A stretch of DNA of 64,000 bases from Odontocerum albicorne (GCA_949825065.1 OX463859.1:13902452-13966451); one strand, 5' to 3'. Shown: positions 1 to 10,682, counted from the first letter of the stretch. Notes: generated by a model from the sequence alone, not told the origin. Program-made: numbers and translations.

Positions 1-229
1 CATGTGGTTTTCGGTTGTCCTATACAGAACATATTTGATTTATTGAACGGCATATCTTTGCCACGTCTAATGAATGTTGCGTTTCTTATTTCAACGAAGA
101 TCTGTTCCACTTATATAATAGATCGATTTTACCAATTTTGAAGTTTAATCAGTTCAAATTTTAAATTGTCTATAATTATATTCCTTAAAATTTATTTCAT
201 TATACTGACTAATATAATTGCCTAGTGAC
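1..229. other. Unassigned AT-rich stretch
   Basis: No coding frame, tRNA-like promoter or known repeat is recognised here. Confidence 0.5.
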
Positions 230-442
230 GTTTATGCGGTGGCACAAATCATCCGAGTATTGATGATTTGCCTATTTAAAAAAATACCAAAAGTTCTAGC
301 GTTTATGTGGTAGCACAAATCATCCTAGTATTGATGATTTGCCTATTTAAAAATATACCAAAAGTTCTAGCACTTATGTGGTGGCATAAATCATCCTAGT
401 ATTGATGATTTGCCTATTTAAAAAAATACCAAAAGTTCTAGC
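230..442. repeat. Tandem repeat, three 71-bp units
   Basis: Three head-to-tail copies at 230-300, 301-371 and 372-442, differing at a handful of bases. Each carries a short hairpin: AAATCATC and GATGATTT flank an 8-base loop. All copies end in AAAAGTTCTAGC. Non-coding, with no link to a neighbouring element seen. Confidence 0.93.
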
Positions 443-544
443 GATGGATTTTGACAATTTTCGTAGTCTAATTGTGGAAAAAAGAAAACGAAATACAAAC
501 AGACTCTTCGGCTTGAGAACCTGTATAATGGATAAGTACTCGTA

Positions 545-935
545 ACTGACTGTTCGACATTGTCATCATCGTTGATGGACCTCGTAGTCGATGATCTTCT
601 CGCCATTCCAACGTCAATTCAGTTGGAAAACGAAGCTGTGGCGTTAATTTTTTTTCCAAATGAGTAAGTTGTTGCGCGTCATAAAACTCATCGACAACAC
701 CGCTGTATTAGCTCCGATGGCACATAAAGGTGAGACCGATCGAAGTACACCGGCAAGTTTTTTTCTTTTTTTAGAAATAATAGATATAACCAAAGTCCTA
801 GGTATACTTACACCCCCGAATACTAGACGGAAAATGTATGTCATTTGAGGGGAGTAGTACATCGCGGGGTTCGAACCGGCGACCTTCCGCATGGAAGTAC
901 AGGACGTTACCTCGGCGCAGCTATACACCTCTAAT
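545..935 (-). mobile_element. SINE-B, near full-length copy
   Basis: On the minus strand this begins with a tRNA-like head near 935, with box B GGTTCGAACCCC around 870-885. An internal block with CTCCCCTCAAATGACAT follows. The body then ends in ..GACTACGAGGTCC.. and a purine tail near 545. It matches the plus-strand copy at 44592-44972 over its whole length, which defines the family at about 385 bp. Box A is weaker than box B. The tail abuts a TACTCGTA octamer at 537-544. Confidence 0.75.
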
Positions 936-1457
936 ATTCGATATTGCGTGCTAGAAATATTATCACATGTAGATAGGTAACAACACTCGCATACGTCTAG
1001 CATATGAATGTATTGTTATCAGTCGAGATCTTTTCGAGTAGTGTATCCCGATTTATGAGCCAAAGTAAATTGGGATATACTAAAGTAAGCACGACTCTAA
1101 TAAAATAAAACGAACCTTAAAATATCTATATTTTTACGATTTTTTACCACTTACCTTTAATAGTTCCCTATTCTTCATATTTTATCTTCACTTAACTGAA
1201 AGTGTTTAACGAAGATCTAAGCGAGTTATTATTCGATGACAGCTTAACAGCTTTTATGCTTAAAAGCTTTCGTTTGGCTCAAAATAATTCGTGACTCAAG
1301 ATTTCATATTCATAACACTAAGAATTATTATTTTTATCATATCGATTTGTTTTCATGATTTCTTATTATACAAATAATTCAGATATGATTGGATATATTA
1401 TTTATATTGGGAAGCTTTGGTTTTCAAAATATTGAACAGATTGTAAACTTAAAGATT
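936..1457. other. Unassigned AT-rich stretch
   Basis: No gene or repeat family is recognised. Confidence 0.45.
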
Positions 1458-1848
1458 TTGGTGCCAACTTTGATGTATGGGAGCGATACGTGGACGTGGA
1501 AAAAAGACTGAGAGGAGTCGAATAAATGCTGTAAAGATGTGTGCCTTGAGAATTATCTCACATGGAGTATTCACATGGAGTGACAATGTTGGACAGAATA
1601 CGGAATAAAGAGATAAAGGGGAAATTTGAATTTTAGGCTGTCGCGTTAAGCAAGATGAAAAAGGGCTCGCTGAGATGGTTCGGGGAATGTGGAATGAATA
1701 AAGAAAAACAAACATAACAGATATATAGTGCAAATGTGTGCCAGGCGTGTGAGGAAAATCAAAGAAAGTATGATTGGATCAAATGAATTATATTCTGAAA
1801 GAAGGAAACGAAGAAAGTAAGAGAAATCATAGACGTTGTATGAGAAGG
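1458..1848 (+). mobile_element. LINE-A 3' fragment (decayed reverse-transcriptase C-terminus)
   Basis: Conceptual translation, broken by frameshifts and stops, gives TLMYGSDTWTWKK, then LRWFG.VE, then W.DQ.N.ILKEGN and R..RRCMRR. This block order is the C-terminal end of insect non-LTR retrotransposon ORF2 proteins and recurs throughout the window. The copy is 5'-truncated, and an opposite-strand SINE-B fragment interrupts it at 1849. Confidence 0.7.
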
Positions 1849-1965
1849 TATTCGTGTATTGCTGGACTTTGTGGTCGAGGATCCCCTCGTCATTCCAACG
1901 ACAATTTAGTTGGAAAGCGAAGCTATGCCGTGGAGTTTTGTTTTTTAAATGAGTGAGCCGTTGCC
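1849..1965 (-). mobile_element. SINE-B body fragment
   Basis: Contains the reverse complement of the SINE-B tail (TCGAGGATCCCCTCGTCATT) and the block reading TTTAGTTGGAAAGCGAAGCT. The tRNA-like head is missing. It sits directly against the LINE-A copy on its left. Confidence 0.6.
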
Positions 1966-1989
1966 CACCAGCAACCTCACAGCTACTGG

Positions 1990-2225
1990 AACTCAATTGA
2001 TAGTTCCAGTGGCTGGTAAGGTTGAAGTCAACTCAATTGATAAGACCTATCTTCCAGCCTGGGATTGCAGATTCAATTATCGTTATTGACAAATTTTTTT
2101 TAAGTTCCACATTCGTTCGCTCAAGGCTTTTTCAAATACCTTTCTGGTTGGTTGGAAGAGATTGCCTCATGGCAACAATTCCACAAAGTTTTTATGGCAA
2201 CAATTCCACCAAGTTTTTATGTATA
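1990..2225 (+). mobile_element. SINE-A copy
   Basis: A decayed head (GGCTGGTAAGGT, then CCTGGGATTGCAGATTCAAT) is followed by the diagnostic 3' block CTGGTTGGTTGGAAGAGATT and TGGCAACAATTCC. Box B is mutated beyond use. The tail carries a duplication of the GGCAACAATTCCACAAAGTT block at 2170-2215. Confidence 0.65.
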
Positions 2226-2860
2226 CAGCAAAAACATATTATAAAACAATACAATTCTTTCACAGCTCTGTTTCGAAATATAAGTTCCTTTAGAGTCTAT
2301 ACCACGTCCACATACTCGAAGATACATTTTTTTTCACAGATTCATCTTACATTGTCGTCAACTACAATTTCTTTATCCATATTTCACTCTTTCAATAAAT
2401 TCCTGTTCCTGTTTTAATTTCAGAAATATATATTTTGTTATATAACGAGTTCGAAAAATACATTAGAATAACAAATCGTCTTATATTCTACTGAAAAACA
2501 TTTAATAAGTCAATTAATTTTGAGTAACACTGAAAATTCGGCGTTGAAAATATCCTGCAAGCTTAATTTTGGGTGATGAAATCATAATAGCGTTCCTGAA
2601 AGCATTCTAAAATAATATAGACTTATGCGCTGTTGAGTAACCACTTTTATAGAGATTAGTTAAAAGCTGTATACTTTAGGAGGTGTTTATTTTATTAACT
2701 CTTAAAACTGTAAATTTTAAACACACTTGTCAGCACAATACTTTCATTAGTTCTGAAAGCTTTTAAAGCTTCCACATGTTATTAATATTAGCAAAATATT
2801 TATGATGAATATAAAGCGTTATTTTGTAAATGTGTTCAATTTCTAATATTAATGTACTTA
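2226..2860. other. Unassigned AT-rich stretch
   Basis: Only long A/T runs are visible. The open frame around 2022-2417 begins inside SINE-A and has no recognisable protein. Confidence 0.4.
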
Positions 2861-3060
2861 CTTTTTTGGTGCCAACATTGTAGTATAGGATTTTAACATG
2901 GGCGTGGAAAATTAGTGAAAGGAGACGATTAATTGCTAACGATATGCGTATTTTGAGACGAATATATGGTGCGATCATCTATGACAGAATACGGAATGAA
3001 GCGATTAAGGATGAATGTGAATTTAAGGCTGATGTACTGAGTAAGGTGAAGTGTAATGTA
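2861..3060 (+). mobile_element. LINE-A fragment
   Basis: GGTGCCAAC.TTGTAGTAT.GG..TT.AACATGGGCGTGG matches the GSETW-type block of LINE-A, followed by the segment reading IRNEAIKDECEFKADVLSKV. No 3' end is present. Confidence 0.6.
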
Positions 3061-3540
3061 TCCTTACCAATGTTAATCTTATCGTATACTCTTATCCACT
3101 TCCAATAAATATTATAAGTTATCATGCAAACCAATGTTAAGGTAACCATATCTTACTATGTAATCTAGAACCTATAAATATTAGTGTTATCACATGTATG
3201 TCAAACTTAACTTAATGTATTATGTTAAAATTTATTATCTTGGCGGCTATCTATCCAAATTCAATAAAGATTTGGTATCACTAAATGGAAGTAAACTGCG
3301 AACGAGATAAATCGCCTGATATCGATTTGACCTTAAGGGCATCGATAACATACCCGAAAAATTCCTTCTTAATCTATCGAAGGCTCATGCGTATGGTTAT
3401 CTTTGCTTTAAATAGGACGCCATATCAGAGGCAGCAATCATTATTCTTAAAACCACTACGATGTTAACATCATCGTTATTATTACTTATATAATACTGTT
3501 AATATTATACTTCAATGTAATTCAACGAATCTACAAAGAA
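3061..3540. other. Unassigned stretch
   Basis: AT-rich, with no recognised gene or repeat. Confidence 0.4.
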
Positions 3541-3800
3541 AATTACACAGTTGAAATTCTAAAAGTGTTTTCGTTGCAAAAGGTCATAACAGAAGAAGAG
3601 CACGCTGAGTTGGTTTGTGCATGTGGAACAAATGAATGAAGAAATAATAACAAGTTGAAATCACACAAATTGAAAGAAAATGCAGTGCTGAAGATAAAGA
3701 AAAGAGCATTGATATGGTTCGGTCTCATCAAAAAACGAATGATGAAAGATTCACAAAAATAATCTATACGAGTTATAAGATGTTTGAGAATATCTATAAA
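3541..3800 (+). mobile_element. LINE-A fragment, heavily decayed
   Basis: AGAGCACGCTGAGTTGGTTT followed by GTGGAACAAATGAATGAAG corresponds to the L.WF.HVE.MNE block of LINE-A. The downstream GRPRK block is lost. Confidence 0.45.
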
Positions 3801-3837
3801 AACATGGTAATACCAAATTAATAAATTCTAAATAGAG

Positions 3838-4300
3838 ATGTCATCATTGTTAACCAGGGTCGATACACTGCTGGGTGAAGGTCTCCCCAAGTTGACTCCA
3901 AATAGTTCGGTTTTTTGCTCGTTGATGCCATGTGATGCTGCCATGCTTCCTGATTTCATCTATCTAGCGTATCTGCGGTCTTCTTCTGGGTCTATTTATG
4001 CTTCCCTGGGTACCATTGGATTATTTCGGATGTCCATCGGGAGTCTGACATTCTGGCAACGTGTCCTGCCCATTGCTACTTCATTTTCTTGCACACCTGT
4101 ATAACGTCTTCTACCTTTGTTATATTGCGAATCCAGGTGTTTCATTTACGGTCTCTTTTAACGTAGTTCATCCCAACATGAATCTCTCCATGCCCCTTTG
4201 TGCGGTCTGGAGCTTTTGTGTGTTCTTTGCTGTGAGCGTCCATGTCTCGCAGCCATACGTAAGTACTGGGAGAATACACTGGTTGTAGACCTTTCACTTA
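3838..4300 (-). mobile_element. RTE-like LINE 3' end
   Basis: The minus strand reads ..LQPVYSPSTYVWLRDMDAHS, then MNYVKRDRK, then ITKVEDVIQVCKKMKWQWAG, HVARMSDSRWTSEIIQWYPG and a short 3' UTR. KWQWAGH.AR..D.RWT...WYPG is the signature C-terminus of insect RTE/BovB-type ORF2. The element's 3' terminus at the left edge (TGATGACATCTC on the minus strand) fits the short TGATGA-type repeats that end RTE elements. It is 5'-truncated with few stops. Confidence 0.75.
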
Positions 4301-4559
4301 CAATATATTGGTAGATTACTTTTAAAGATGTTGTTCAAACGTCCAAATGAGATCCACGTTAGTTTTGTCCTTCGTGATATTTCCTCCGATATGCTGGACA
4401 AGTTAGCGGCTTTCCATCTACGATTATTGGTTTTAGTGTAGCAAATAGAGATATATACGCCTCTAAATAGGAAGTATGCATTACGAGGTGTGTGGATATG
4501 GTAGAAGCGAAATATGTGTGCCAGGTTGGAATAATTTGGAGACATGTTCTCATTGCCTA

Positions 4560-4905
4560 GTTCAATAGGACTAAGCAAAGATAACATATCTTCACGTGTT
4601 GAGTAAGATGAGAAGAACATTTTGAGATGGTTTGAACATGTGGAACGGATGAATGAAAAATACTTAGAAAGTAAATAGTTCAAAATGTGACTGGAAGGCG
4701 TTTAAGAGAAATAGCAAGGAAAGTATGGTTGGATCAAGTGAATGGTATACTTAAAGAACGAAACGGAAATCAGAGAAATTGTAGAAGTTTTATGAGAAGG
4801 TAGATAGATGTAGTAGAAGTGGCTAAGGAAGTGTTGAGATAGGAAAGTCCGGCGCTCTGTCCTCTCTACCTACCAGATAGAGAAATGGCGTGATGGTGTG
4901 TATGT
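4560..4905 (+). mobile_element. LINE-A 3' end with terminal tail
   Basis: The frame-corrected translation runs LRWFEHVERMNEKYLESK, R.RE.ARKVWLDQVNGILKE, R.VEVAKEVLR, then a degraded SALSSLPTR.RNGV. It stops at TGATGGTGTGTATGTATTTA, the usual LINE-A 3' terminus. This is one of the more complete 3' ends, with several single-base indels. Confidence 0.75.
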
Positions 4906-4984
4906 ATTTATTAAGTTTTTTGAATTTATTTATGTCTCCATTTCATTTTAAACTCCTGGTTGATTCCTTATAACTAAAGATCAT

Positions 4985-5195
4985 AATCTCTCCTTTTTTT
5001 ACATTGGCATGCAGTTTCCTCTCTTCCTCCCATATTGTGTAAACGTTGTGTCTACATTGACATGCAGTTGCCTCTCTTCCTCCCATATTGTGTCTAAACG
5101 TTGTGTCTACATTGGCATGCTGTTGCCTCTCTTCCACCCACATTGTGTCTACATTGGCCTGCAGTTGCCTCTCTTCCACCCACATTGTGTCTAAA
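4985..5195. repeat. Minisatellite, about 4 units of 42-60 bp
   Basis: Four imperfect copies share a core of ACATTGGCATGCAGTTGCCT followed by CTCTTCC(A/T)CCCA(C/T)ATTGTGT. The first two units carry an extra AAACGTTGTGTCT segment that the shorter later units lack. The repeat is open on both strands, so apparent proteins here are artefacts. Confidence 0.85.
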
Positions 5196-5255
5196 CGAAT
5201 GCAATGTAAGGGTGTCTAGGAATTAATTAGATACCTTTACATTGCAATCGTTTAG
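5191..5255. repeat. 27-bp inverted repeat (hairpin) abutting the minisatellite
   Basis: Arms at 5191-5217 and 5229-5255 match at 24 of 27 positions around an 11-base loop. The left arm starts with CTAAACG, which is also the end of the minisatellite unit, so the hairpin and the tandem array share sequence. Confidence 0.85.
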
Positions 5256-5650
5256 ATTTAGTCATATTTCCAGATTGGTAGACGGACGGGAGGTAAGATG
5301 GAACAGCGGTGGTTTCCTTATTTCTGTTGCTAGAGGATTGATATCTATAGTATCTAATTGTTTATTTTTATACGATTGAGATTAAAAAAAACATCGTTCA
5401 ACTCACCTGATTTAAAAATTTACTAGCAAGACTCAATGGATATTTATAAAATGCTTTCAATTGGATTCAATTTAGATTTTTACTGAATATGTTTATTCAA
5501 TGAAAAGTCATTGTCAAATAATCGAAAAGAAAGTAGAATAAAATTTAAGGAACTTTTATTAATTTTCGTTTCTCTGTAAAATATTACAAAACATATATTT
5601 ATCATTGATTTTTAGAAGCATAGAGAAGTTTATTTTCCAAAATATGGATA

Positions 5651-5855
5651 ATGGAGACCTTCGTGGCCTAGTTTGTAATACATCTGTCTTCCAATTCGGA
5701 GATTACGGGCCCGACCCCCATTGTAACACAATTTATTTTACAAAGGGTTCTAGTCTGGTTTTCACTTTATCATCATTCTGGTTGGTCAAAACAAATGTCA
5801 CTGCAATAAATCTACCACATAGTACTTTATGCAATGAAAATGTAATACAATACGA
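5651..5855 (+). mobile_element. SINE-A copy
   Basis: The head TTCGTGGCCTAGTTTGTAATACA is followed by a box B remnant GGGCCCGACCCCC. The middle TAGTCTGGTTTTCACTT and the tail with TTCTGGTTGGTCA and GCAATGAAAATGTAATACAA come next. Nearly full length. Short apparent proteins across it come from the SINE. Confidence 0.75.
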
Positions 5856-6269
5856 TAATGGCTGGTGTATTGTAGAAGAAAAATATCAAGATACGTAATA
5901 GGGGAAAAGTCATTATTTACCGGCAATCAGAAATCATCAATGATGTTGATAGGTATTGAATGACTATGGATAGCCCCAGGGAAGTGTGAGAAAAAAAAGA
6001 AGTAAAAATAGTTGCACACGTTAGACCAACATTCATTGGAAATGTAAAAAAGATAAGTTTTTAATAATTATTCAGTACACATATTAACCAGAAAGTGTGT
6101 GTTGTAATGAATATTTTAACTACACATATATTATCTGTAATAGTGCTTTCCAACAAACTGTCTTCATTCAAAGTATTACAGAGGTATAAGATTTACTTCT
6201 TCTTTGGTGAGGATACTTGAACTAGTAATATACAAATCATATAAAAAAAAAAAAATTTTTTTTATCTTC
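5856..6269. other. Unassigned AT-rich stretch
   Basis: Contains a 13-A/7-T run at 6243-6261 and nothing else recognised. Confidence 0.4.
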
Positions 6270-7130
6270 TTTGTACGGATTTCTCCTATTACACAAAGAG
6301 GGTCTGCTTCTAGCGTTAGCTTATTCGTTCGGAAAAATATCAGCCAGGATTCTTCTCATACTGCTAGGCGGTATCGAGAATACGAGTATATCAACAGTGT
6401 CATTCAGTTGGTTCAATATCTCTATACCACGCGTGACTGAGTGTTTAGCCATGATATTCGTCCTGTAAGTTGGTATGTAGAACAGAGGGTGATTCCTTGC
6501 ACGGCTATATTTAATGAGTACATATAAAGTTAGTGCTTTTAGAATCGCTGGACAGTTAAAGCAACCTTGAAAAACCTTAAGTAGGAATATCGCAATGGAT
6601 TCTTGCTTTCTTTTTTCGAGGTTTCTATAGTTACACACCGTGAGAAGTTCGACATGGTGAGCATATTTTGGATAATCGCCCTTTGTTGTGTACCATAGAT
6701 ATCTGAGAGTTTTTTTGTGTTTGTTCTACATTGTTTTTATATTTGAGCTGATGAGGAGCCCAAACTGTAGATGCATATTCTAATTTTGTTCTAATTAGAT
6801 AATTATGTAAGTTTCGAAGGATATCGGTACTGTTAAATTATCTTGATATTCTCATTATAAAACCGAGTAGTTTGTAACAGCCCGATATCAAACGCCAGAC
6901 ATGGTTAACGGACGTGAGTCCGACATCAAAGGTTACGTCCAAATATTGAATTCAGAATCTCTGTTTAATGCCACTCTCTGTATATGGTAGTATGCTGATG
7001 GTGGACTGATGCAAACGATCGACTGTAAGATACACAGACACATTTATTAATGTTGAACAGTAGATAATTTTGCTCACTCAAGGAAACTAGGGAGTCTAGG
7101 TCCTGTTGTAACTGTGCACATAAACGATAT
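6270..7130 (-). mobile_element. LINE-D (Jockey/CR1-like) C-terminal fragment
   Basis: The minus strand gives TLVR.KLEYASTVWAPHQLK, KKLSDIYGTQQRAIIQN, then a longer open part with NCPAILKALTLYVLIKYSRA, NHPLFYIPTYRTNIMAKHSV and SSSMRRIL. This order (SxLEYAS.VW.P, then R.RNHPLF..P.YRTN, then a short tail) is the usual end of Jockey/CR1-type reverse transcriptases. Upstream coding is shifted and stopped. The related copy at 54850 is on the opposite strand. TACGAGTA at 6381-6388 interrupts the C-terminal coding. Confidence 0.7.
6381..6388. other. Candidate Minos-type excision footprint
   Basis: In the LINE-D coding direction this reads GATA-TACTCGTA-TTC. The homologous position of the other LINE-D copy (54988-54995) reads GATA-TACGAGTA-TTC. 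Removing six bases restores an uninterrupted VDIFS-like reading in both. Confidence 0.55.
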
Positions 7131-7539
7131 AATTAAAACTATTTCATAAGACTATTGAAAAGGATGGACAAATACTGATGAACTACAAACGATTGGGGAT
7201 TTTAACAGATTGAACAAACAGGGTCAAATGACGTGGAGACTGATGTTCCAAGAGAGTAATATGGTCTTCGGAGTTCAAGAAAGATAAAATATGGTATCTT
7301 AAGCATAACTAATTATATATGAAGAACATACATTTAAAGCTAACTAATCTACAAAGACTACGTTGGTTGTATACACTAATTATATAGCTAAAACATTAGG
7401 TGTAAATTAGCTTTATGTTCATTCGATAAAGTAAACCATTACATATTCCATATTATTTTTTTACTGAGACTTGCCAATTTTTAAGTTACTTGCTGACTCT
7501 TTTCGAAATCAAAAATAATTTGTTTCATATAGGCTATTT

Positions 7540-7740
7540 GCATCTGATTAATTCCGTATTAACTCAGGTCTTTTCCAGGGGTCAAATCTAGGGCCAATAT
7601 TTTTTCTTGTTTTATAAACGATGTGAAAAATATTATTAAAATAGTATAGCATACACACTTAAATGTTTTACTTTTTACAGACGCTCTCAAATTGTTTCTT
7701 AAATATAAATTTTCTAAAATCATTCGACCTTCTTGCTAGA
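7540..7740 (+). mobile_element. Reverse-transcriptase core fragment (Jockey-like)
   Basis: Translation shows SGLFQGSNLGPIFFL, then INDVKN, then LLFTDALKLF. These correspond to the RT motifs G(V/L).QGS.LGP..F...INDL and (F/Y)ADDLKLF. The catalytic FADD is mutated to FTDA and a stop lies between the motifs, so it is dead. Confidence 0.65.
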
Positions 7741-7870
7741 GGTCTTCTCACACTATCCTTGTCCTTGGCCACCATTCCAGCACTTTCTGGAATCATTTAC
7801 ACATATCATTGGTATTTCTGGCAATGTAACTCATCCAGTTTCATCTCGAGGTGACAACTCTCTCAGTAAC
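7720..7870 (-). mobile_element. RTE-like LINE fragment
   Basis: The minus-strand reading KCLEWWPRDKDSVRRPLARR (frame-corrected) matches the (V/C)LEWWPR...RSVGRPP.R block of RTE-type ORF2 C-termini. Very short and frameshifted. Confidence 0.5.
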
Positions 7871-8079
7871 ATCTCATAAATTGGGTATAATTTTAATGTT
7901 GTTTACAGCATATCATTTGTCCTGTTTATATAATTTATAAAAATGTTAATATTTTTATCAAATATTTTGAAATATAAAATCGTTTTATACTTGTTTTTTT
8001 TTGTACTTTTAGACATTTTTGTTCATTGCAAGAATTAGGGAAACCTGTAACGTACAAAATCAAGAGTATCACTCAACAA
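7871..8079. other. Unassigned AT-rich stretch
   Basis: Nothing recognised. Confidence 0.4.
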
Positions 8080-8340
8080 CAGTTAGGTTATGTAGAACGA
8101 AAGAACGAAGAAAGACTGACAAAAAATGTACAGTGTAAATGTGAGTGGAAGGCACGGTATAGGCAGACCAAGGAAAGTATGGATGGATGAAAGGAATTAT
8201 ATTTAGGTAGAAGGTTATGTAAAAAGTCAGAGAAATCGTAGAAGTTGTATGAGAAGGTGTACGGATGTAGAAAAGGGGACAGATGTGTATCGCGATAGGA
8301 AAAACTGCCTGCTACAACAGGAAACAGTGTGTGATATATG
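8080..8340 (+). mobile_element. LINE-A 3' end
   Basis: Frame-corrected translation gives VERKNEERLTKNVQCKCEWK, R.GRPRKVWMDERNYI, R.R.RSCMRRCTDVEKGTD and C.AIGKTACYNRKQ. It ends near GTGTGATATATGTAATG. Confidence 0.65.
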
Positions 8341-8689
8341 TAATGTGCAAACGATTTTCTGAAAATGAGTATTAAAACATACTAATTCACATTAATGTAA
8401 TAATATGCTATTTTACGACTCTTGATTTGAGAGTTCGTGATGCATTTAAATCGTTGCGTGCAGATATAATTCTATATGCAATGTTTACTATGTGTAAATG
8501 AGGAATTCGAAAATTAACATCATTATTAAAGTGCAATTAATTTCTCTATACAGATACTAATAATTAAAGTAATTTTGCATTGAAATAAAGTATGCTAATT
8601 TAATTGATATTTTTTGCTTTGTAGCATAGTGGAATTACTTGTAAATTGACCTACGTGAGGCTATTTCAAGTTCCTGATTTAATGTATGA

Positions 8690-8770
8690 CTACTTTCATG
8701 ACCTAGTTGGTAAGGTGAATGTATTTCAGTCCGGGGGCTGCAGATTTGATTATTTATTTATATATTTTAT
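8690..8770 (+). mobile_element. SINE-A head fragment
   Basis: Only the tRNA-like head is present: TGACCTAGTTGGTAAGGTGA, then GGGGGCTGCAGATTTGATT in place of box B. The body and tail are missing. Confidence 0.5.
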
Positions 8771-8879
8771 TCAAGATTTGATAAAGGTTTAACCCAATTT
8801 CATCAAATAACAAGAAATTAAATATTTCGTATCATAAGTCTAAATAGATACTTGTAATGTCAGCAGGAACAATATTACT

Positions 8880-9095
8880 CTGGCTTCCCTTAAAATATCT
8901 CAGTTACACCTATAAATTTTATTAAGAAGTTTAATCTTTAATTTATCTACCGATACGTGGTAGATATCGATATCAGACATTTTTTTTATCAAGTTCATTC
9001 CGTGTGCAAGTGGTGATGCTTTTAACAGCTTACTTCGTGAATACGGCACCGAATACAATCTTAATTCAAGATGGCGTAAATAATTGAATGGTTGA
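8880..9095 (-). mobile_element. Probable Jockey-like LINE C-terminal remnant
   Basis: The minus strand reads LELRLYSVPYSRSKLLKASP, then LIKKMSDIDIYHVSVDKLK. This follows the LF.VP..R.....NSP..R....N...DI layout seen at 28188-28475. It ends against the palindrome at 9096. Confidence 0.4.
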
Positions 9096-9229
9096 ATTAA
9101 AATAGGCACTAAGTACCAAAAAAAAAAACAAAAAAAAACTAAGTATGCAGTTTCGTTCTATATGTATATGTCATATATAATGAAACTGCATACTTAGTTT
9201 TTTTTTTGGTACTTAGTGCCTATTTTAAT
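9096..9229. repeat. Near-perfect palindrome (about 60-bp arms)
   Basis: ATTAAAATAGGCACTAAGTA at the left is mirrored by TACTTAGTGCCTATTTTAAT at the right. The inner arms include A-tracts against T-tracts and CTAAGTATGCAGTTTC against GAAACTGCATACTTAG. The centre is a short TATA-rich loop. Weaker symmetry continues to about 9085 and 9238. No coding; a foldback or MITE-like element is possible. Confidence 0.88.
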
Positions 9230-9364
9230 ACAATCATTAATTGTCCGGCACATTAAATAGAAGTCTATGAATCAACAAAGGTTTTTCTATTTTTCCCATT
9301 AACGCATAGATCTCGCATAGATAGAAAGTGCGTTGATCTCCTCTAATGCTTAGGGAGTAATATC

Positions 9365-9480
9365 ATCTCTAGAAAAAAAGTTCCAGTCTTGTTTCACTTA
9401 TGATCACTTTCACATCTTACTGGTTGGTTGGATGAAATCAAACAACAACAAGTTCGCTAAGTTATACTATATACGACGAA
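9365..9480 (+). mobile_element. SINE-A 3' half
   Basis: GTTCCAGTCTTGTTTCACTT, TTACTGGTTGGTTGGATGA and a final AAGTTATACTATATAC match the middle and tail of SINE-A. The head is missing. Confidence 0.55.
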
Positions 9481-9741
9481 CGACCCAATGCTATACTTAA
9501 TAAAAAAATCAGAATATGACAAAACTTAAGTTTTTTTTTCAACCCTTTCATTTCCAGAGTTGTTTCAAAAAGAGTATTTGGGCGTCTGTTTGCAAATAGG
9601 ATCGAATTCACCAAACGTTTATATAAAATACCGGAAAAATATACATAAATTTTTTATGTATATATATTAAGTATGTAAAATATTTATTTCATTTTCACTT
9701 TTTATATTCCATACCACCCTAAACCTTATCATATTATTTTT

Positions 9742-10135
9742 CAAGATTTCTCAACCTTTTTAGAACCTTGTGAACCCCAAAAGATATAAAAAAAATTAAA
9801 CTTTACGACACCCTTTCAAAAACACAATATCTTGATGCATGTGCACGTGACCGCACAAATCTTGTACTTGTCCAAAGACGACAAGCTTTATCAGGTAACG
9901 ATATTTACTGTTTCATATCATTAATAAGCCAGCTAAACAGTTTAAGTTTGCTGCTAGTATGTATATAAGCCATACTGCACACTATCACTAGGTATATAAT
10001 ATAATTGATATACTGAGATATTATTGGACGGAAAGATGCATAACAATGACTTGGACTTTGGTTTTTAAAAATATAAATGTGTAAACCACGACTCACATTG
10101 GAATTGCGACCCACAGTTTAGAAACGATGCTCTAG
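9742..10135. mobile_element. Probable decayed non-autonomous hAT remnant
   Basis: The left side reads TTTCTCAACCTTTTTAGAAC. The right side, reverse complemented, reads GTTTCTAAACTGTGGGTCGC. TTCTCAA.CTGTGGGTCGC is a common terminal motif of hAT/Charlie-type elements. Inner sequence is AT-rich and non-coding. No clean 8-bp duplication is seen, so the ends are approximate. Confidence 0.4.
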
Positions 10136-10205
10136 ATATCTAAAAACAGATTAAATGTTGGTTGGATCCTTTTTACAAGAATACGTGGGATTTCATAAAT
10201 GCAGA

Positions 10206-10395
10206 TGACCTCCGTGATCTAGTTAACATAATATTTGTCTTCCGTTTCGGAGTTTAAATAATCGATTCCCGTCGGTACCCAATTTATTTAAAAACGATTA
10301 AGTATTATTTCAAATAAAACTTTTTTAACATCTCCGGTTGGTTGGTAGATATTGAAAGCATTCAGGTATAATACAATAATAAAATATGGCATAGC
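10206..10395 (+). mobile_element. SINE-A copy
   Basis: The head ACCTCCGTGATCTAGTTAAC leads to ATCGATTCCCGTCGGTACCC as box B remnant, TCCGGTTGGTTGGTAGA in the 3' block and a terminal TATAATACAATAATAAAA. The middle is shortened. Confidence 0.65.
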
Positions 10396-10658
10396 GCTCG
10401 CATAGATCCACCCTTAGACAAGCTGGAAAATATCGCCCTAATATTCCCATAAACGAAATAATTGACATACTCGTACAATATTTAGGTTTTTAAAACTCTT
10501 ATTATAATAAAACTTAAGATAAAATAGGACTATATTAATATACCTACTCAATTTAAGTGTATCCTTTTTATAACTAGACATACAATTTATTGTTTTGGGG
10601 TCTTAAACATGTTTTAGATGGTTCGTTTGAACATTTGTTATTTTGCATTGCGTCCATA

Positions 10659-10666
10659 TTGTAATG
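10659..10666. repeat. Left 8-bp target duplication of the hAT element
   Basis: TTGTAATG lies immediately before the left terminus and is repeated exactly at 14141-14148. Confidence 0.93.
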
Positions 10667-10682
10667 CATGGGTCGGCAACCT
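10667..10682 (+). repeat. hAT left terminal inverted repeat
   Basis: CATGGGTCGGCAACCT, a perfect inverted match to 14125-14140. TGCGGCCCGCGAG follows and recurs at 10703-10715 as a subterminal motif, of the kind hAT transposases bind. Confidence 0.93.

Noticed and set aside
2022..2417. A 131-codon plus-strand frame
   Set aside because: It begins inside a SINE-A copy and has low-complexity Ser/Phe-rich composition from AT-rich DNA.
4943..5194. Complementary open frames of 61-80 codons
   Set aside because: They arise from the minisatellite and have no start context or domain.
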